In this document: positions 18,991 to 27,552 of the stretch, piece after piece
Position numbering within the stretch: the stretch's first letter is position 1
Layout of the letters: every line of letters starts with the position of its first letter
NCBI GenBank assembly: GCA_051252455.1
Contig: JBPOFM010000008.1
Location: 135,776-199,775 of the forward strand
Origin: JBPOFM01 sp051252455
Lineage (GTDB): Bacteria; Bacteroidota; Bacteroidia; Flavobacteriales; Flavobacteriaceae
Direction of reading: 5' to 3'
DNA length: 64,000 bases
Translations under genes and position numbers: made by a program
Notes under the pieces: model-generated
Database searches by the model: none
Seen by the model: only the letters and a program-made list of their open reading frames with translations
Told to the model about the DNA's origin: nothing

Positions 18991-19074
18991 GGAAAATTCA
19001 GTTAATTGATATGTTTTCTGGTAAAATAGAAAAAGAAGATACAAGTGCATTGCTGATTTTTCTCTTCTCTCTTC

Positions 19075-19962
19075 CTAAAAATTAATATCGCGCCACTTAC
19101 TCGCATAGGTTGGAGCAATTCTGTTAAGAATATCGATCACAGATGTAATGTTAACGCTTGGACCTCCACTAAAAATGTCGGCAATTTCATCTCCTTTGGC
19201 ATCAAAAAAGACACGAAGCAAGAATGAATTTGGTCGTCTTTGATTCATGGTATTCAAATCACTCATTAAAGTGGCAATTTTCTCTTTACCAGCTTTTTGA
19301 TTGTCAGACATCACATCCAAACCATTCATATGATACTCATACAGGACGCTACGATATTCTTTGTACGTCGGCGATAAAATATTATCAATTAATGTAAAAC
19401 GTGTTTGAAGGCCATCTTCCAATTTCCAACCCTTAAAATTTCCTTGCTGTGAATAATTTAGAATTGTTTGGGCTTGTTGAAAATAGGCATCACCTCCATT
19501 TGGTGCAAAGGTATCCGCATCAATTCCTAGAATCATATAGACATGGTATGCCAAAACAGACACCAAATTAGATTCGTACTGATTGGAATTGTAAAGTAAA
19601 TTCTGAAATTCGAGATACTGAAAACTAAAGTTCTTGTCATTAAAGTTGTAAACGGGACTGCTATATGTTGAATTGAAAACTGGTCTCGCCGATTGTACTT
19701 GTATGGTCGCTTCGAAATTATCACTATTATAATCAGTGATAATAATGTTCATGGAACATTCAATCTTTTCTTGTGACTTGTAAGTTTTATTGGTCCATTG
19801 TGTAGTATTTACAAATTCTTTCAGTTGACGCTCCAACGTCTTAAAAACCTGTATGTTGGCATCTCCCGTTTGTTGTGCATTGACAACCACAGTACAATTA
19901 AGCTCTTGAGAAAATGATTGAGAAACGAAGAATAATGCTAGGAATAATAAACTGTTACGCAT
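19075..19962 (-). CDS. DUF4835 family protein, possible T9SS accessory factor
   Basis: The 295-residue protein has a signal peptide (residues 1 to about 18, ending SFSQE) and the DUF4835 pattern: QELNCTVVVNAQQ at the start, and YILGIDADTFAPNGGDAYF-type text in the middle. It is periplasmic. I recall some databases calling the family PorD and linking it to type IX secretion; I cannot confirm this from sequence. It overlaps coaBC by 8 nt and lies in the conserved bamD-rpoZ-coaBC-DUF4835 cluster. Confidence 0.85.
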   Translation of the reverse strand: MRNSLLFLALFFVSQSFSQELNCTVVVNAQQTGDANIQVFKTLERQLKEFVNTTQWTNKTYKSQEKIECSMNIIITDYNSDNFEATIQVQSARPVFNSTYSSPVYNFNDKNFSFQYLEFQNLLYNSNQYESNLVSVLAYHVYMILGIDADTFAPNGGDAYFQQAQTILNYSQQGNFKGWKLEDGLQTRFTLIDNILSPTYKEYRSVLYEYHMNGLDVMSDNQKAGKEKIATLMSDLNTMNQRRPNSFLLRVFFDAKGDEIADIFSGGPSVNITSVIDILNRIAPTYASKWRDINF

Positions 19963-21166
19963 GGGTTTGTTTTAAAATTTGCTCCAAGATATCGTTGGCG
20001 ACTTCAGATTTTGATTTTAGATCATTCTCAATAAGTTGATCATCATTGGTTATAAATGTAACCTTATTTGTTGAGCCACCAAAACCAGCACCTTTATCTT
20101 GTAACGAATTTAAGACAATTAAGTTTAAGTTTTTTGCTTTCAATTTAGATTTTGCATTTTCAATTCCATTATTGGTTTCCAATGCGAACCCGACTAAAAA
20201 TTGATTCTTTTTAATCTCACCTAACGACTTGAGAATGTCTTTTGTTTTCTCCAATTCTATAGTAAACGAAGCATCTTTCTTTTTTATTTTAGTATCGGAA
20301 ACAAATTTGGGTTTATAATCGGCAACAGCTGCAGCTAGAATGGCAATATCTACTGTCTCAAAAAAATGATGTGCAGCATCGTACATTTCCAAAGCAGTAA
20401 TAACCTTGATGACTTTTATCAATCCATGAGAGACAGATTCATTGGTTGGGCCTGTGATTAGGATCACTTCGGCACCGAGATTTGCAGCACATTTAGCAAT
20501 CTCAAAACCCGTTTTTCCACTGGAATGGTTTCCAATAAAACGAACCGGATCAATTGCTTCATAGGTTGGTCCCGCAGTAATCATTATCTTTTTTCCTTTT
20601 AATGGCAATGTATTGAGAATATCGTTTTCTATAAAAGCCACAATATCCTCTGGTTCTGCCATTCGACCTTCACCCACCAAACCGCTGGCTAATTCACCAC
20701 AAGTGGCAGGAATCATTATATTTCCGTAGGATTTTAATGTTTTGAATGAATGGATTGTAGATTCGTGTTTATACATATCCAAATCCATAGCTGGAGCAAA
20801 ATACACAGGACATTTAGCTGAAAGATAGGTCGCCATTAACAAATTATCACAATTTCCAGTGGCCATTTTTGACATGGTATTGGCCGTTGCAGGCGCAATG
20901 ACAAACAAATTGGCCCAAAGTCCCAATTCAACATGATTGTTCCATACGCCATCATCATCATCTTTGTTGGTGAACGATGAGAGTACTGGATTTTTAGATA
21001 AAGTTGATAAGGTTAAGGGTGTAATGAAGTCTTTAGAAGCAGGCGTCATAACGATCTTTACGTTTGCGCCTGCTTTAATAAATAACCGGACGAGGTTGGC
21101 CGTTTTGTAAGCAGCAATTCCCGCGGTAATGCCTAGGAGTATGTTTTTGCCGCTTAAAACTGACAT
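19955..21166 (-). CDS. coaBC: Bifunctional phosphopantothenoylcysteine decarboxylase / phosphopantothenate-cysteine ligase
   Basis: This protein joins cysteine to 4'-phosphopantothenate and decarboxylates the product in CoA synthesis. In its 403 residues, the N-terminal flavoprotein half shows GITAGIAAYK, PATANT and PAMDLDMY, with the CoaC substrate-clamp region around TCGELASG. The C-terminal CoaB half shows AGPTYEAIDPVRFI and HSSGKTGF. Length is normal. The gene starts 3 nt after the rpoZ stop and overlaps DUF4835. Confidence 0.97.
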   Translation of the reverse strand: MSVLSGKNILLGITAGIAAYKTANLVRLFIKAGANVKIVMTPASKDFITPLTLSTLSKNPVLSSFTNKDDDDGVWNNHVELGLWANLFVIAPATANTMSKMATGNCDNLLMATYLSAKCPVYFAPAMDLDMYKHESTIHSFKTLKSYGNIMIPATCGELASGLVGEGRMAEPEDIVAFIENDILNTLPLKGKKIMITAGPTYEAIDPVRFIGNHSSGKTGFEIAKCAANLGAEVILITGPTNESVSHGLIKVIKVITALEMYDAAHHFFETVDIAILAAAVADYKPKFVSDTKIKKKDASFTIELEKTKDILKSLGEIKKNQFLVGFALETNNGIENAKSKLKAKNLNLIVLNSLQDKGAGFGGSTNKVTFITNDDQLIENDLKSKSEVANDILEQILKQTHA

Positions 21167-21169
21167 CTC

Positions 21170-21502
21170 TTAAGCGTCTTTAACGTCGTCTTCGGTGTTT
21201 CTGAAATATATCTTGTCATTCAACCATTCTTGAACTGCAAGCGCATGAGGTTTTGGTAATTTCTCATAAAATTTAGAGACCTCAATTTGTTCTTTGTTTT
21301 CAAAGATTTCTTCCAAACTATCGTTGAAGGTTGCGAACTCTTCAAGCTTGTCGACTAATTCTCTACGAATGTCTGTATTGATTTGCTCTGCTCTTCTTGA
21401 AATTACAGATATAGCCTCGTAAATGTTCCCTGTTTGTGCATCGATTTCGTTTCTGTCATAAGTTACAGAACTTATCGGAGCATTTGTTTTCTTTAAATCC
21501 AT
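21170..21502 (-). CDS. rpoZ: RNA polymerase omega subunit (Bacteroidota type)
   Basis: The 110-residue protein matches the flavobacterial RpoZ-like family: NIYEAISVISRRAEQIN is the omega core that holds the beta' subunit, and the C-terminal extension contains KPHALAVQEWLNDKIYFR. It is cytosolic. It sits between bamD (10-nt gap) and coaBC, the usual flavobacterial arrangement. Confidence 0.95.
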   Translation of the reverse strand: MDLKKTNAPISSVTYDRNEIDAQTGNIYEAISVISRRAEQINTDIRRELVDKLEEFATFNDSLEEIFENKEQIEVSKFYEKLPKPHALAVQEWLNDKIYFRNTEDDVKDA

Positions 21503-21512
21503 TGTTTATAAA

Positions 21513-22313
21513 TTAACTTTTTATGTCGTATTGTTGTGATAAAGTTCCTAATTCTGACTTCATGTCTTCTATTTCAGTGACATGTTCTGAATTAGGATAA
21601 GATTTTTTAAATGAATTATAAAAGGCCATCGCATCATTGATACGTGTCTCTTTCCTACGTTCGGTACTATTTATTGCCAATTTATAGGCTGCATCTAAAC
21701 GATAGAACATAGCTTCTTCTCTAAAAGATGTCCCTGGAAATTCCAATAGGAAATTGTCAAATGATTTAATTGAAGCTTGATAATCTGAAATTCTATTGTA
21801 TTGTTTGGCAATCTCAAATGCCTTTTTCTCTAACTTATAATCCAATTCTTTAACCATCTCGTTGATTTGAGAAATGTAATCTGACTCTGGAAATTTATTG
21901 ATAAATAGTTGTAGCTTTTCCAAAGCTTCAACCGTTTCTCTCTGTTCTTTACTATAAACTGGTGATAATTCAAAATAGCTTTTTGATGAAAGAAATAATG
22001 CTTCTTCAGCCTTCTCACTTTTGGGATACGCAGTTTCAAATTGTTCAAACTTATAGGCTGCCAAATAGTACTCCTTTTGCATGTAAAAGGCATTGGAGTG
22101 CATAAACATCAACTTCTCCGCTTGTGGCTTTCCTCTGTATTGAGGAACAATTTGCTCAAAGAGACGATTTGCTTTGCTATACTTTCCAGCTTCGTAAAGC
22201 TCGGTTCCTTTTGCAAATTTAACAGCAATATCTTCCGATTTAAGTGCTTTTTGGTATTCGCTACAGGAGCTTAATGTGATGATAATTAATAGTGTAACTA
22301 AAAGATTCTTCAT
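21513..22313 (-). CDS. bamD: Outer-membrane assembly lipoprotein BamD
   Basis: BamD is the TPR lipoprotein of the BAM complex that inserts beta-barrel proteins into the outer membrane. The 266-residue protein has a lipobox ending at C17 (TLSSC), then five TPR-like repeats (for example AAYKFEQFETAYPKSEKAEEA). Length is normal. A TACTTTTG box 17 nt upstream marks it as the probable first gene of the bamD-rpoZ-coaBC-DUF4835(-recN) transcript. Confidence 0.94.
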   Translation of the reverse strand: MKNLLVTLLIIITLSSCSEYQKALKSEDIAVKFAKGTELYEAGKYSKANRLFEQIVPQYRGKPQAEKLMFMHSNAFYMQKEYYLAAYKFEQFETAYPKSEKAEEALFLSSKSYFELSPVYSKEQRETVEALEKLQLFINKFPESDYISQINEMVKELDYKLEKKAFEIAKQYNRISDYQASIKSFDNFLLEFPGTSFREEAMFYRLDAAYKLAINSTERRKETRINDAMAFYNSFKKSYPNSEHVTEIEDMKSELGTLSQQYDIKS

Positions 22314-22330
22314 ATATAAAAAACAGATTG

Positions 22331-22338
22331 CAAAAGTA
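22331..22338 (-). promoter_or_regulatory. TACTTTTG -7 box of the bamD operon
   Basis: The minus-strand TAnnTTTG match lies 17 nt before the bamD ATG. The 212-bp gap 22314-22525 holds nothing else I can identify. Confidence 0.5.
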
Positions 22339-22525
22339 CGTATTTATAACGTATTAAAAAATAAAAATTTAGGGCTAAAATAAGGCTTCAATCAAGGCTA
22401 CTGGAATGTTTATGTATTATTTAACTTTTAATCTAAAAAACAATTCCATATTAGCTAATAAACTAGCACGTATCGAGATAAAAAGAAAAGCCTTCATAAA
22501 AACTATTCTATTTATCGCTTTTATC

Positions 22526-23404
22526 TTATTTTAATTTCTTTACGATAGTCATTATCTTTGCTTTTAATTCGTCACTTGCAGGCACCAGTGGCAACCTAAC
22601 GGTGTCTTCACATAATTTCAACGCCTGCAAAACGCCTTTTATTCCTGCAGGATTGTTTTCTTCAAAAATAGCACTTGTGGCATCCATTAAATCGAAATGA
22701 ATAGGATAGGCTTCTTTAGCATTCCCATCCAATCCTAATTTTATCATTTTTGAAAATTGTTTTGGAAATGCTTGCCCGATGACAGAAATAACCCCTGCAC
22801 CACCTGCCAATACCACTCCCAAAGCCAAATCATCATCTCCTGAAATAATTAAAAAATCTTTCGGTTTGTTTTTTAATAATTGTAAGTATTGAGAGACATT
22901 ATTTCCTGCTTCCTTGACAGCAATGATGTTTTCAAAATCATTTGCCAATCGCAGTGTTGTCGCTGGAAGCACATTAGAAGACGTACGTCCTGGGACATTA
23001 TAGAGTATAATTGGTATAGGACAAATCTCTGCAATTGCTTTGAAATGCTGGTAAATCCCTTCTTGGGTTGGCTTGCTATAATAGGGTGATACAGACAAAA
23101 TTGCATCGATATAACTCAAATCGGTTGTTTGAATTTCCTCAATAACTTCTGCAGTGTTATTCCCACCAACACCCAAAACCATTGGCACTCTACTTTTGTT
23201 GGCTTTATGGACGGTATCCATTATTTCTTGCTTCTCTTTTGACGTAATGGTCACACTCTCGCCGGTAGTTCCACTAATCACTAAATAATCTATTCCGTTC
23301 TTGATATTAAAGTCCACGATCTTTGCAAGTGCTTTATGATCTACGGATGTATCAGACTTAAAAGGTGTGATCAAGGCAACGCCTGTTCCAAAAAATGATA
23401 TCAT
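22526..23404 (-). CDS. dapA: 4-hydroxy-tetrahydrodipicolinate synthase
   Basis: DapA condenses pyruvate with aspartate semialdehyde, the first step of the lysine/diaminopimelate branch. The 292-residue TIM-barrel protein has GTTGES at 45-50, the PYYSKPTQEG segment, catalytic Tyr in LYNVPGRTS and the Schiff-base Lys in IIAVKEAGN at about 160. It overlaps DUF6913 by 4 nt. dapF of the same pathway is at 45.3 kb. Confidence 0.97.
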   Translation of the reverse strand: MISFFGTGVALITPFKSDTSVDHKALAKIVDFNIKNGIDYLVISGTTGESVTITSKEKQEIMDTVHKANKSRVPMVLGVGGNNTAEVIEEIQTTDLSYIDAILSVSPYYSKPTQEGIYQHFKAIAEICPIPIILYNVPGRTSSNVLPATTLRLANDFENIIAVKEAGNNVSQYLQLLKNKPKDFLIISGDDDLALGVVLAGGAGVISVIGQAFPKQFSKMIKLGLDGNAKEAYPIHFDLMDATSAIFEENNPAGIKGVLQALKLCEDTVRLPLVPASDELKAKIMTIVKKLK

Positions 23405-23922
23405 GATAATTTATTTAATACAGTTAAATATTTTTTTAATTCGGTTTTAAACACTTGAAATTGGTCGACACTTACCTCAACTATAAAATCATATAATTTC
23501 AGGTTCTGATTGGAAATTCCAATTTTAAAATTGGCTTTGGAAGCCGCAGAAATCAGATCCAACTCGACTGAATGGTGCTTGTAATAACAAATCAGTGCAT
23601 CGAATTCAGTATGAATAAATGATTGCAAATCCAGATTCTTAATGGTGCCTTTCCACCCAAAGTCTTTTGGACTAAAATAGGTATCCCAAAGCTTATCGGT
23701 CATTTTGTTATCCTCCACAAAGGTAATGATTTTGACCTTTGGAGTTAAGATTCCCAAATCATTGCAAAAGGTTCTGATGGCATCTAAATCTGCAAATTCT
23801 TTTAAGTTCAATACAACACCAATGGTTTCAATTTTATGGTCATTGAATGTTGCATTTCTAGAATTTAACAATCTGTTAATATGTTTTAGATTGGATTTCT
23901 CTTTAAATGCCTTAAAAATCAT
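23401..23922 (-). CDS. DUF6913 family protein
   Basis: A 173-residue soluble protein of unknown function, recalled as DUF6913 and found beside dapA in Flavobacteriaceae. It shows a Rossmann-like alternation (TIGVVLNLKEF, KVKIITFVED, FDALICYYKHHSVELDLISA) and no signal peptide. It overlaps dapA by 4 nt and is transcribed first. Its promoter region is shared back-to-back with the nucleotidase lipoprotein gene on the other strand. Confidence 0.8.
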   Translation of the reverse strand: MIFKAFKEKSNLKHINRLLNSRNATFNDHKIETIGVVLNLKEFADLDAIRTFCNDLGILTPKVKIITFVEDNKMTDKLWDTYFSPKDFGWKGTIKNLDLQSFIHTEFDALICYYKHHSVELDLISAASKANFKIGISNQNLKLYDFIVEVSVDQFQVFKTELKKYLTVLNKLS

Positions 23923-23923
23923 T

Positions 23924-23931
23924 TACTTTTG
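23924..23931 (+). promoter_or_regulatory. TACTTTTG -7 box of the nucleotidase operon
   Basis: This TAnnTTTG match begins 2 nt from the DUF6913 start codon on the other strand and lies 60 nt before the ATG at 23991, so the two divergent units have overlapping control regions. Confidence 0.45.
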
Positions 23932-23990
23932 TTTTGCACAAAGGTAGTAAAACAGGCTACATTTATTGCCAAACACTTATAAGTTATCAG

Positions 23991-24746
23991 ATGAAAATAA
24001 ACACACTGCTCTTAAGTTTTGCGCTGCTTTTTCTCGCATCATGCAAAACCTCTGTTTCTTACGACAAAATTGAAGGAAAACAGATCGCCATAACCGACAC
24101 ATTACAAACTGACCCTACCGTTGAAGCTTATATAAAGCCTTATAGAGAATATGTCAACAAAAACTTGGATAGCGTTCTCTCCTATGCGGTGGAGACGTAT
24201 TCAAAATCGGATGGCAAATTAAATACCGCTCTTGGTAATTTTATTGCAGATGCAATGTATGAGCAGTCAAATCCTGTTTTTAAGAAACGTTCGGGTCAAG
24301 ATATTGATTTTGCACTGTTAAATCATGGCGGCATACGTGCTATTATTTCAAAAGGAAATATTACCACACGAACAGCTTATGAAGTGATGCCATTCGAAAA
24401 CGCAATCGTTGTTGCAAAGCTGCAAGGTGAACAAGTAAAAGAAATGCTTGACTATTTGGTAGAAGCAAAGCGAGCACATCCTATTTCGAAATTGCAAATA
24501 ATTATGGATGAAAATGATCAGCTTAAGGAGGCCAAAATCAATGGCCAACTTATCGATTATAATAAGACCTATAACGTTTTAACCAATGATTATTTGTTCA
24601 ACGGTGGAGACGGAATGGATTTTTTCAAAAAAAGAGATACAGTTTATGTTTTGGATTATAAAATCAGAAATGCAATGATTGATTATTTCACCAAAACTGA
24701 TACCATAAGACCCGTAATCGACAATCGTTTCATCAAAATTAACTAA
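23991..24746 (+). CDS. 5'-nucleotidase C-terminal domain lipoprotein
   Basis: The 251-residue protein is the substrate-binding half of a UshA-type 5'-nucleotidase made as a separate chain. The ATG at 23991 is preferred because it begins a lipoprotein signal (MKINTLLLSFALLF, lipobox ASC); the frame is open upstream from 23934, but that adds a non-signal extension. Typical C-terminal-domain motifs are present: LGNFIADAM, INHGG-like LLNHGGIRA, and NDYLFNGGDGMDFF. The catalytic metallophosphatase half is encoded 8 bp downstream. Confidence 0.9.
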   Translation: MKINTLLLSFALLFLASCKTSVSYDKIEGKQIAITDTLQTDPTVEAYIKPYREYVNKNLDSVLSYAVETYSKSDGKLNTALGNFIADAMYEQSNPVFKKRSGQDIDFALLNHGGIRAIISKGNITTRTAYEVMPFENAIVVAKLQGEQVKEMLDYLVEAKRAHPISKLQIIMDENDQLKEAKINGQLIDYNKTYNVLTNDYLFNGGDGMDFFKKRDTVYVLDYKIRNAMIDYFTKTDTIRPVIDNRFIKIN

Positions 24747-24754
24747 TCTGAAAA

Positions 24755-25666
24755 ATGAAAAGAAGAGAATTTTTACAACAAACAGCAGCAGCTTCGGCAT
24801 TGGTAGGATTAGGCGGAATGGGACTGCAGTCATTTACTGGTACTACAAAAAAAATAACGATTCTACATACCAATGATGTTCATAGTCACATTGATCCCTT
24901 TGGTCCTGAAGATGGTAGAAATCCTAATAAAGGTGGTGTTGCCCGTCGTGCTAGTTTAATTGCCGGTATAAGAAAAGAAAATCCGAGTACTTTATTATTG
25001 GATGCTGGTGATATTTTTCAAGGAACACCTTATTTCAATTATTATGGTGGCGAGTTGGAATTTAAACTCATGAGCATGTTAAAGTATGATGCAGCAACTA
25101 TTGGAAACCATGATTTTGATAACGGTATAGAAGGTTTGTATGCGCAATTGCCTCATGCAAAATTTGATTTTATATCATCCAATTATGATTTTTCAAATAC
25201 TGTGATGGATACACATGTGAAGCCTTATAAAACTTTTAAGATTGACGGCATCAAAATAGGAATATTTGGTTTAGGTATTCAATTGGCTGGATTGGTGGAC
25301 CCAAATATGTATAAGGAAACCAAGTATCTGAATCCGTTGGAAATCGCACAAGACATGAGCAGAATTCTAAAAGAACAAGAAAAATGTGATTTGATTGTTT
25401 GTCTGTCGCATCTCGGTTACAGCTATCGAAATTCTACAGAAAAACCTGATGATTTAAAAATTGGAAAAGCCACAAAAGATATTGATTTGATCATCGGTGG
25501 TCATACACATACTTTTCTTGACAAACCCACTGTAGTAGAAAACGCAGCAGGCAAGAACATGCTTGTTAATCAAGTCGGGTGTTATGGTATCAACCTTGGC
25601 AAGATCGACTTTTACTTCGATACAGACAAAAACAAATCTGCCAAAGGCGTTTCAATTGTCGTGTAG
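24755..25666 (+). CDS. Metallophosphatase (catalytic half of a 5'-nucleotidase) with Tat-like signal
   Basis: The 303-residue protein starts with a Tat-like signal (MKRREFLQQTAAASALVGL). It has all calcineurin-type metal-binding motifs: HTNDVHSH, DAGDIFQGTP, GNHDFDNG, LSHLGY and GGHTHTF. It hydrolyses nucleotide monophosphates or related phosphoesters outside the cytosol (family knowledge). It follows its partner half after 8 nt, so the gene order is reversed relative to the domains of fused UshA. Confidence 0.93.
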   Translation: MKRREFLQQTAAASALVGLGGMGLQSFTGTTKKITILHTNDVHSHIDPFGPEDGRNPNKGGVARRASLIAGIRKENPSTLLLDAGDIFQGTPYFNYYGGELEFKLMSMLKYDAATIGNHDFDNGIEGLYAQLPHAKFDFISSNYDFSNTVMDTHVKPYKTFKIDGIKIGIFGLGIQLAGLVDPNMYKETKYLNPLEIAQDMSRILKEQEKCDLIVCLSHLGYSYRNSTEKPDDLKIGKATKDIDLIIGGHTHTFLDKPTVVENAAGKNMLVNQVGCYGINLGKIDFYFDTDKNKSAKGVSIVV

Positions 25667-26428
25667 TTATGCGGTTAGTCGGTCATGTCTTGACAACTCA
25701 TAGTCAAGGACGGATGATTTGCTCTGCACACTGATCACTTTATGATGGTTGTGAACATAAGTATAAAGCAAAAGCAAGCTGGTTAAATGCAACATGTTGG
25801 CAGCAAACTCAAATACCCAGAAATAGACATACAAATCACAGATATAGAATAACACATCTGAAAAGCCAAAACATACAACCATTACTAAAAAGATGATAGA
25901 TTGAGTGGTTTCACGACTCAGGTACACTGCAAAAGCCAAGAACGACATGGCTATCAATGTAATTCCATGACAAATGGATAATACCAAATTGACATCATCA
26001 GAAAAATTTTCTTTTACAACTCCATATAATACATATAGAAAATAAGTATTGAGAAAAAGGACAATGATAAGATAGATAGAAACCAAGCCTTCATATTTAA
26101 TCCGTCTCAATTTACCTAGCAATACAAATATTATTAGACTGTAACTTCCTAGGTAAAAAGTTGTTGACAACTTACTGGATAAGTCCCCTAAATTAAAGAC
26201 ATTAAAGACATCGCCTAAAAACGAAAACAAGAATACAGTAAGAAACACATTAGCCATGCGATTTCTCACTATAAAATAGGACGATAGTAAAATGAGAATG
26301 CTTGTTACTTTTGTGATATTGGGAATCATAGTGTTTTCAAAATAAATAGCTACGCCGTTGACAACAACGACTGCAACGACCAAAAAAACCAAGATATACA
26401 CAGATATTCCTGTAGAAACTTTATTCAT
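25667..26428 (-). CDS. YhhN-like (TMEM86/lysoplasmalogenase superfamily) membrane protein
   Basis: The 253-residue inner-membrane protein has eight predicted helices (about 10-30, 35-53, 58-75, 84-104, 113-135, 145-166, 172-192, 197-222). The acidic pair typical of YhhN/TMEM86 proteins appears as FLGDVF in TM3 and FGFSDVLF in TM7. Assignment rests on topology and these residues only. A diverged paralog follows at 26720-27454, and both share an upstream element. Its stop abuts the stop of the phosphatase gene on the other strand. Confidence 0.6.
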   Translation of the reverse strand: MNKVSTGISVYILVFLVVAVVVVNGVAIYFENTMIPNITKVTSILILLSSYFIVRNRMANVFLTVFLFSFLGDVFNVFNLGDLSSKLSTTFYLGSYSLIIFVLLGKLRRIKYEGLVSIYLIIVLFLNTYFLYVLYGVVKENFSDDVNLVLSICHGITLIAMSFLAFAVYLSRETTQSIIFLVMVVCFGFSDVLFYICDLYVYFWVFEFAANMLHLTSLLLLYTYVHNHHKVISVQSKSSVLDYELSRHDRLTA

Positions 26429-26453
26429 AGTAGATTAGTAATAAGTAGGTAGA

Positions 26454-26510
26454 CAAATATAACAAAAAAATTGAATTTAATCGATAAAATTATGCGTTTC
26501 ATCGATTTTA
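26454..26510 (-). promoter_or_regulatory. Promoter box plus shared ATCGAT-flanked element, copy 1
   Basis: On the minus strand a TATATTTG box (26454-26461) is preceded upstream by an imperfect palindromic element (plus strand TTAATCG at 26477-26483, TATGC at 26491-26495, ATCGAT at 26501-26506). Copy 2 has the same parts at the same distances. The rest of the 291-bp gap 26429-26719 shows nothing else I recognise. Confidence 0.6.
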
Positions 26511-26719
26511 ATGTTAAATTTTTTTAGTGAATTGCAGATTTTAATTCTGAAAAAATATTGAATTTAATTTAATAACGTAAAGCACTGATTATAAAATTCT
26601 TTCTTAATATAGTCTGGATTGCCTAGGACTCAAAACAGTTCAACAATAAAATACAGGATCAGGAACATTTAGGCATCAATGGTACTTACAATAAATTTTT
26701 GTAGTTCGAAAAGAATAAA

Positions 26720-27454
26720 TTAAGCTCGAATGTTTTGATGAAGAGTATCGTGCTCTGTTTCCAGCGGAGTTCTTGCTTGAAGATAAAAGAACAAAAAGGC
26801 AAGGACTAAAAACAACGAGCAGATGACGTTTAGAATATTAATTTCAGAAACATAAAAATATGTCATCTGAATCACTTCTGAAAAGAAAATAAAAATTGCG
26901 CCCAATAACAAATTCATGGATTTTTGAGTGTTTTTTGACATATAGTTGATCATCGCAATTGTCAATAATGTCATAATGATCATGTTATAGAACACTTCTA
27001 GAGAAAACTCAAAATCAGTTAATATCTTTATTGTAAAATCAGAAAGAATCACTACACAGAATATATCCAAAATCAGTAGGATGACCAAATGAATCCAAAA
27101 TCTCTTTAGAACATGGGTGATATTTAAATCTTTTAAAACTCTGATAGTTAAAAAAATATAAGATAATATAAAGAGACTATTACCTATATAATAAAAATAA
27201 TCGATTGAGTTATTGTAGTCAATTTCTACGAAATAGGATGAGAAAGCAAATATTTGACCCAATGAGAAAGTTATTAAAAACAGAAAGAAAAAGAGCTGTT
27301 TAGATCGAACCTTGATCGAGTAGAGCCATGTCAGCATTAATACCATGGCCATTCGCACCCCCGCTGCCTCTATTTCTTTGTCCATAAATTGAAACCCGAG
27401 AAAGAGTAGACAAAGCGCTAACAGAATAACTTTAAGAATTTGATGTTTCTGCAT
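26720..27454 (-). CDS. Diverged YhhN-like 8-TM membrane protein (paralog)
   Basis: The 244-residue protein has about eight hydrophobic helices and aligns by eye with the neighbouring 253-residue protein (IDYFYYIGNSLFILSYIFL against TTFYLGSYSLIIFVLL). The acidic positions are changed: SLGQIF replaces FLGDVF and FFSEVIQ replaces FSDVLF. If the family reaction needs those Asp residues, this copy is probably inactive or altered. No better family is recognised. Its promoter region carries the same element as its neighbour. Confidence 0.55.
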   Translation of the reverse strand: MQKHQILKVILLALCLLFLGFQFMDKEIEAAGVRMAMVLMLTWLYSIKVRSKQLFFFLFLITFSLGQIFAFSSYFVEIDYNNSIDYFYYIGNSLFILSYIFLTIRVLKDLNITHVLKRFWIHLVILLILDIFCVVILSDFTIKILTDFEFSLEVFYNMIIMTLLTIAMINYMSKNTQKSMNLLLGAIFIFFSEVIQMTYFYVSEINILNVICSLFLVLAFLFFYLQARTPLETEHDTLHQNIRA

Positions 27455-27478
27455 TAGGTTAAGTCATTGATTACAGAA

Positions 27479-27535
27479 CAAATATATACATAAATTACAA
27501 TTAATCGCAATTATATGCATTTAATCGATGAAATA
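27479..27535 (-). promoter_or_regulatory. Promoter box plus shared ATCGAT-flanked element, copy 2
   Basis: On the minus strand TATATTTG (27479-27486) lies 25 nt before the ATG at 27454. Upstream of it are TTAATCG (27501-27507), TATGC (27514-27518) and ATCGAT (27524-27529), within one or two nt of the spacing in copy 1. Confidence 0.6.
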
Positions 27536-27552
27536 ATAATTTTTGTACGAAA

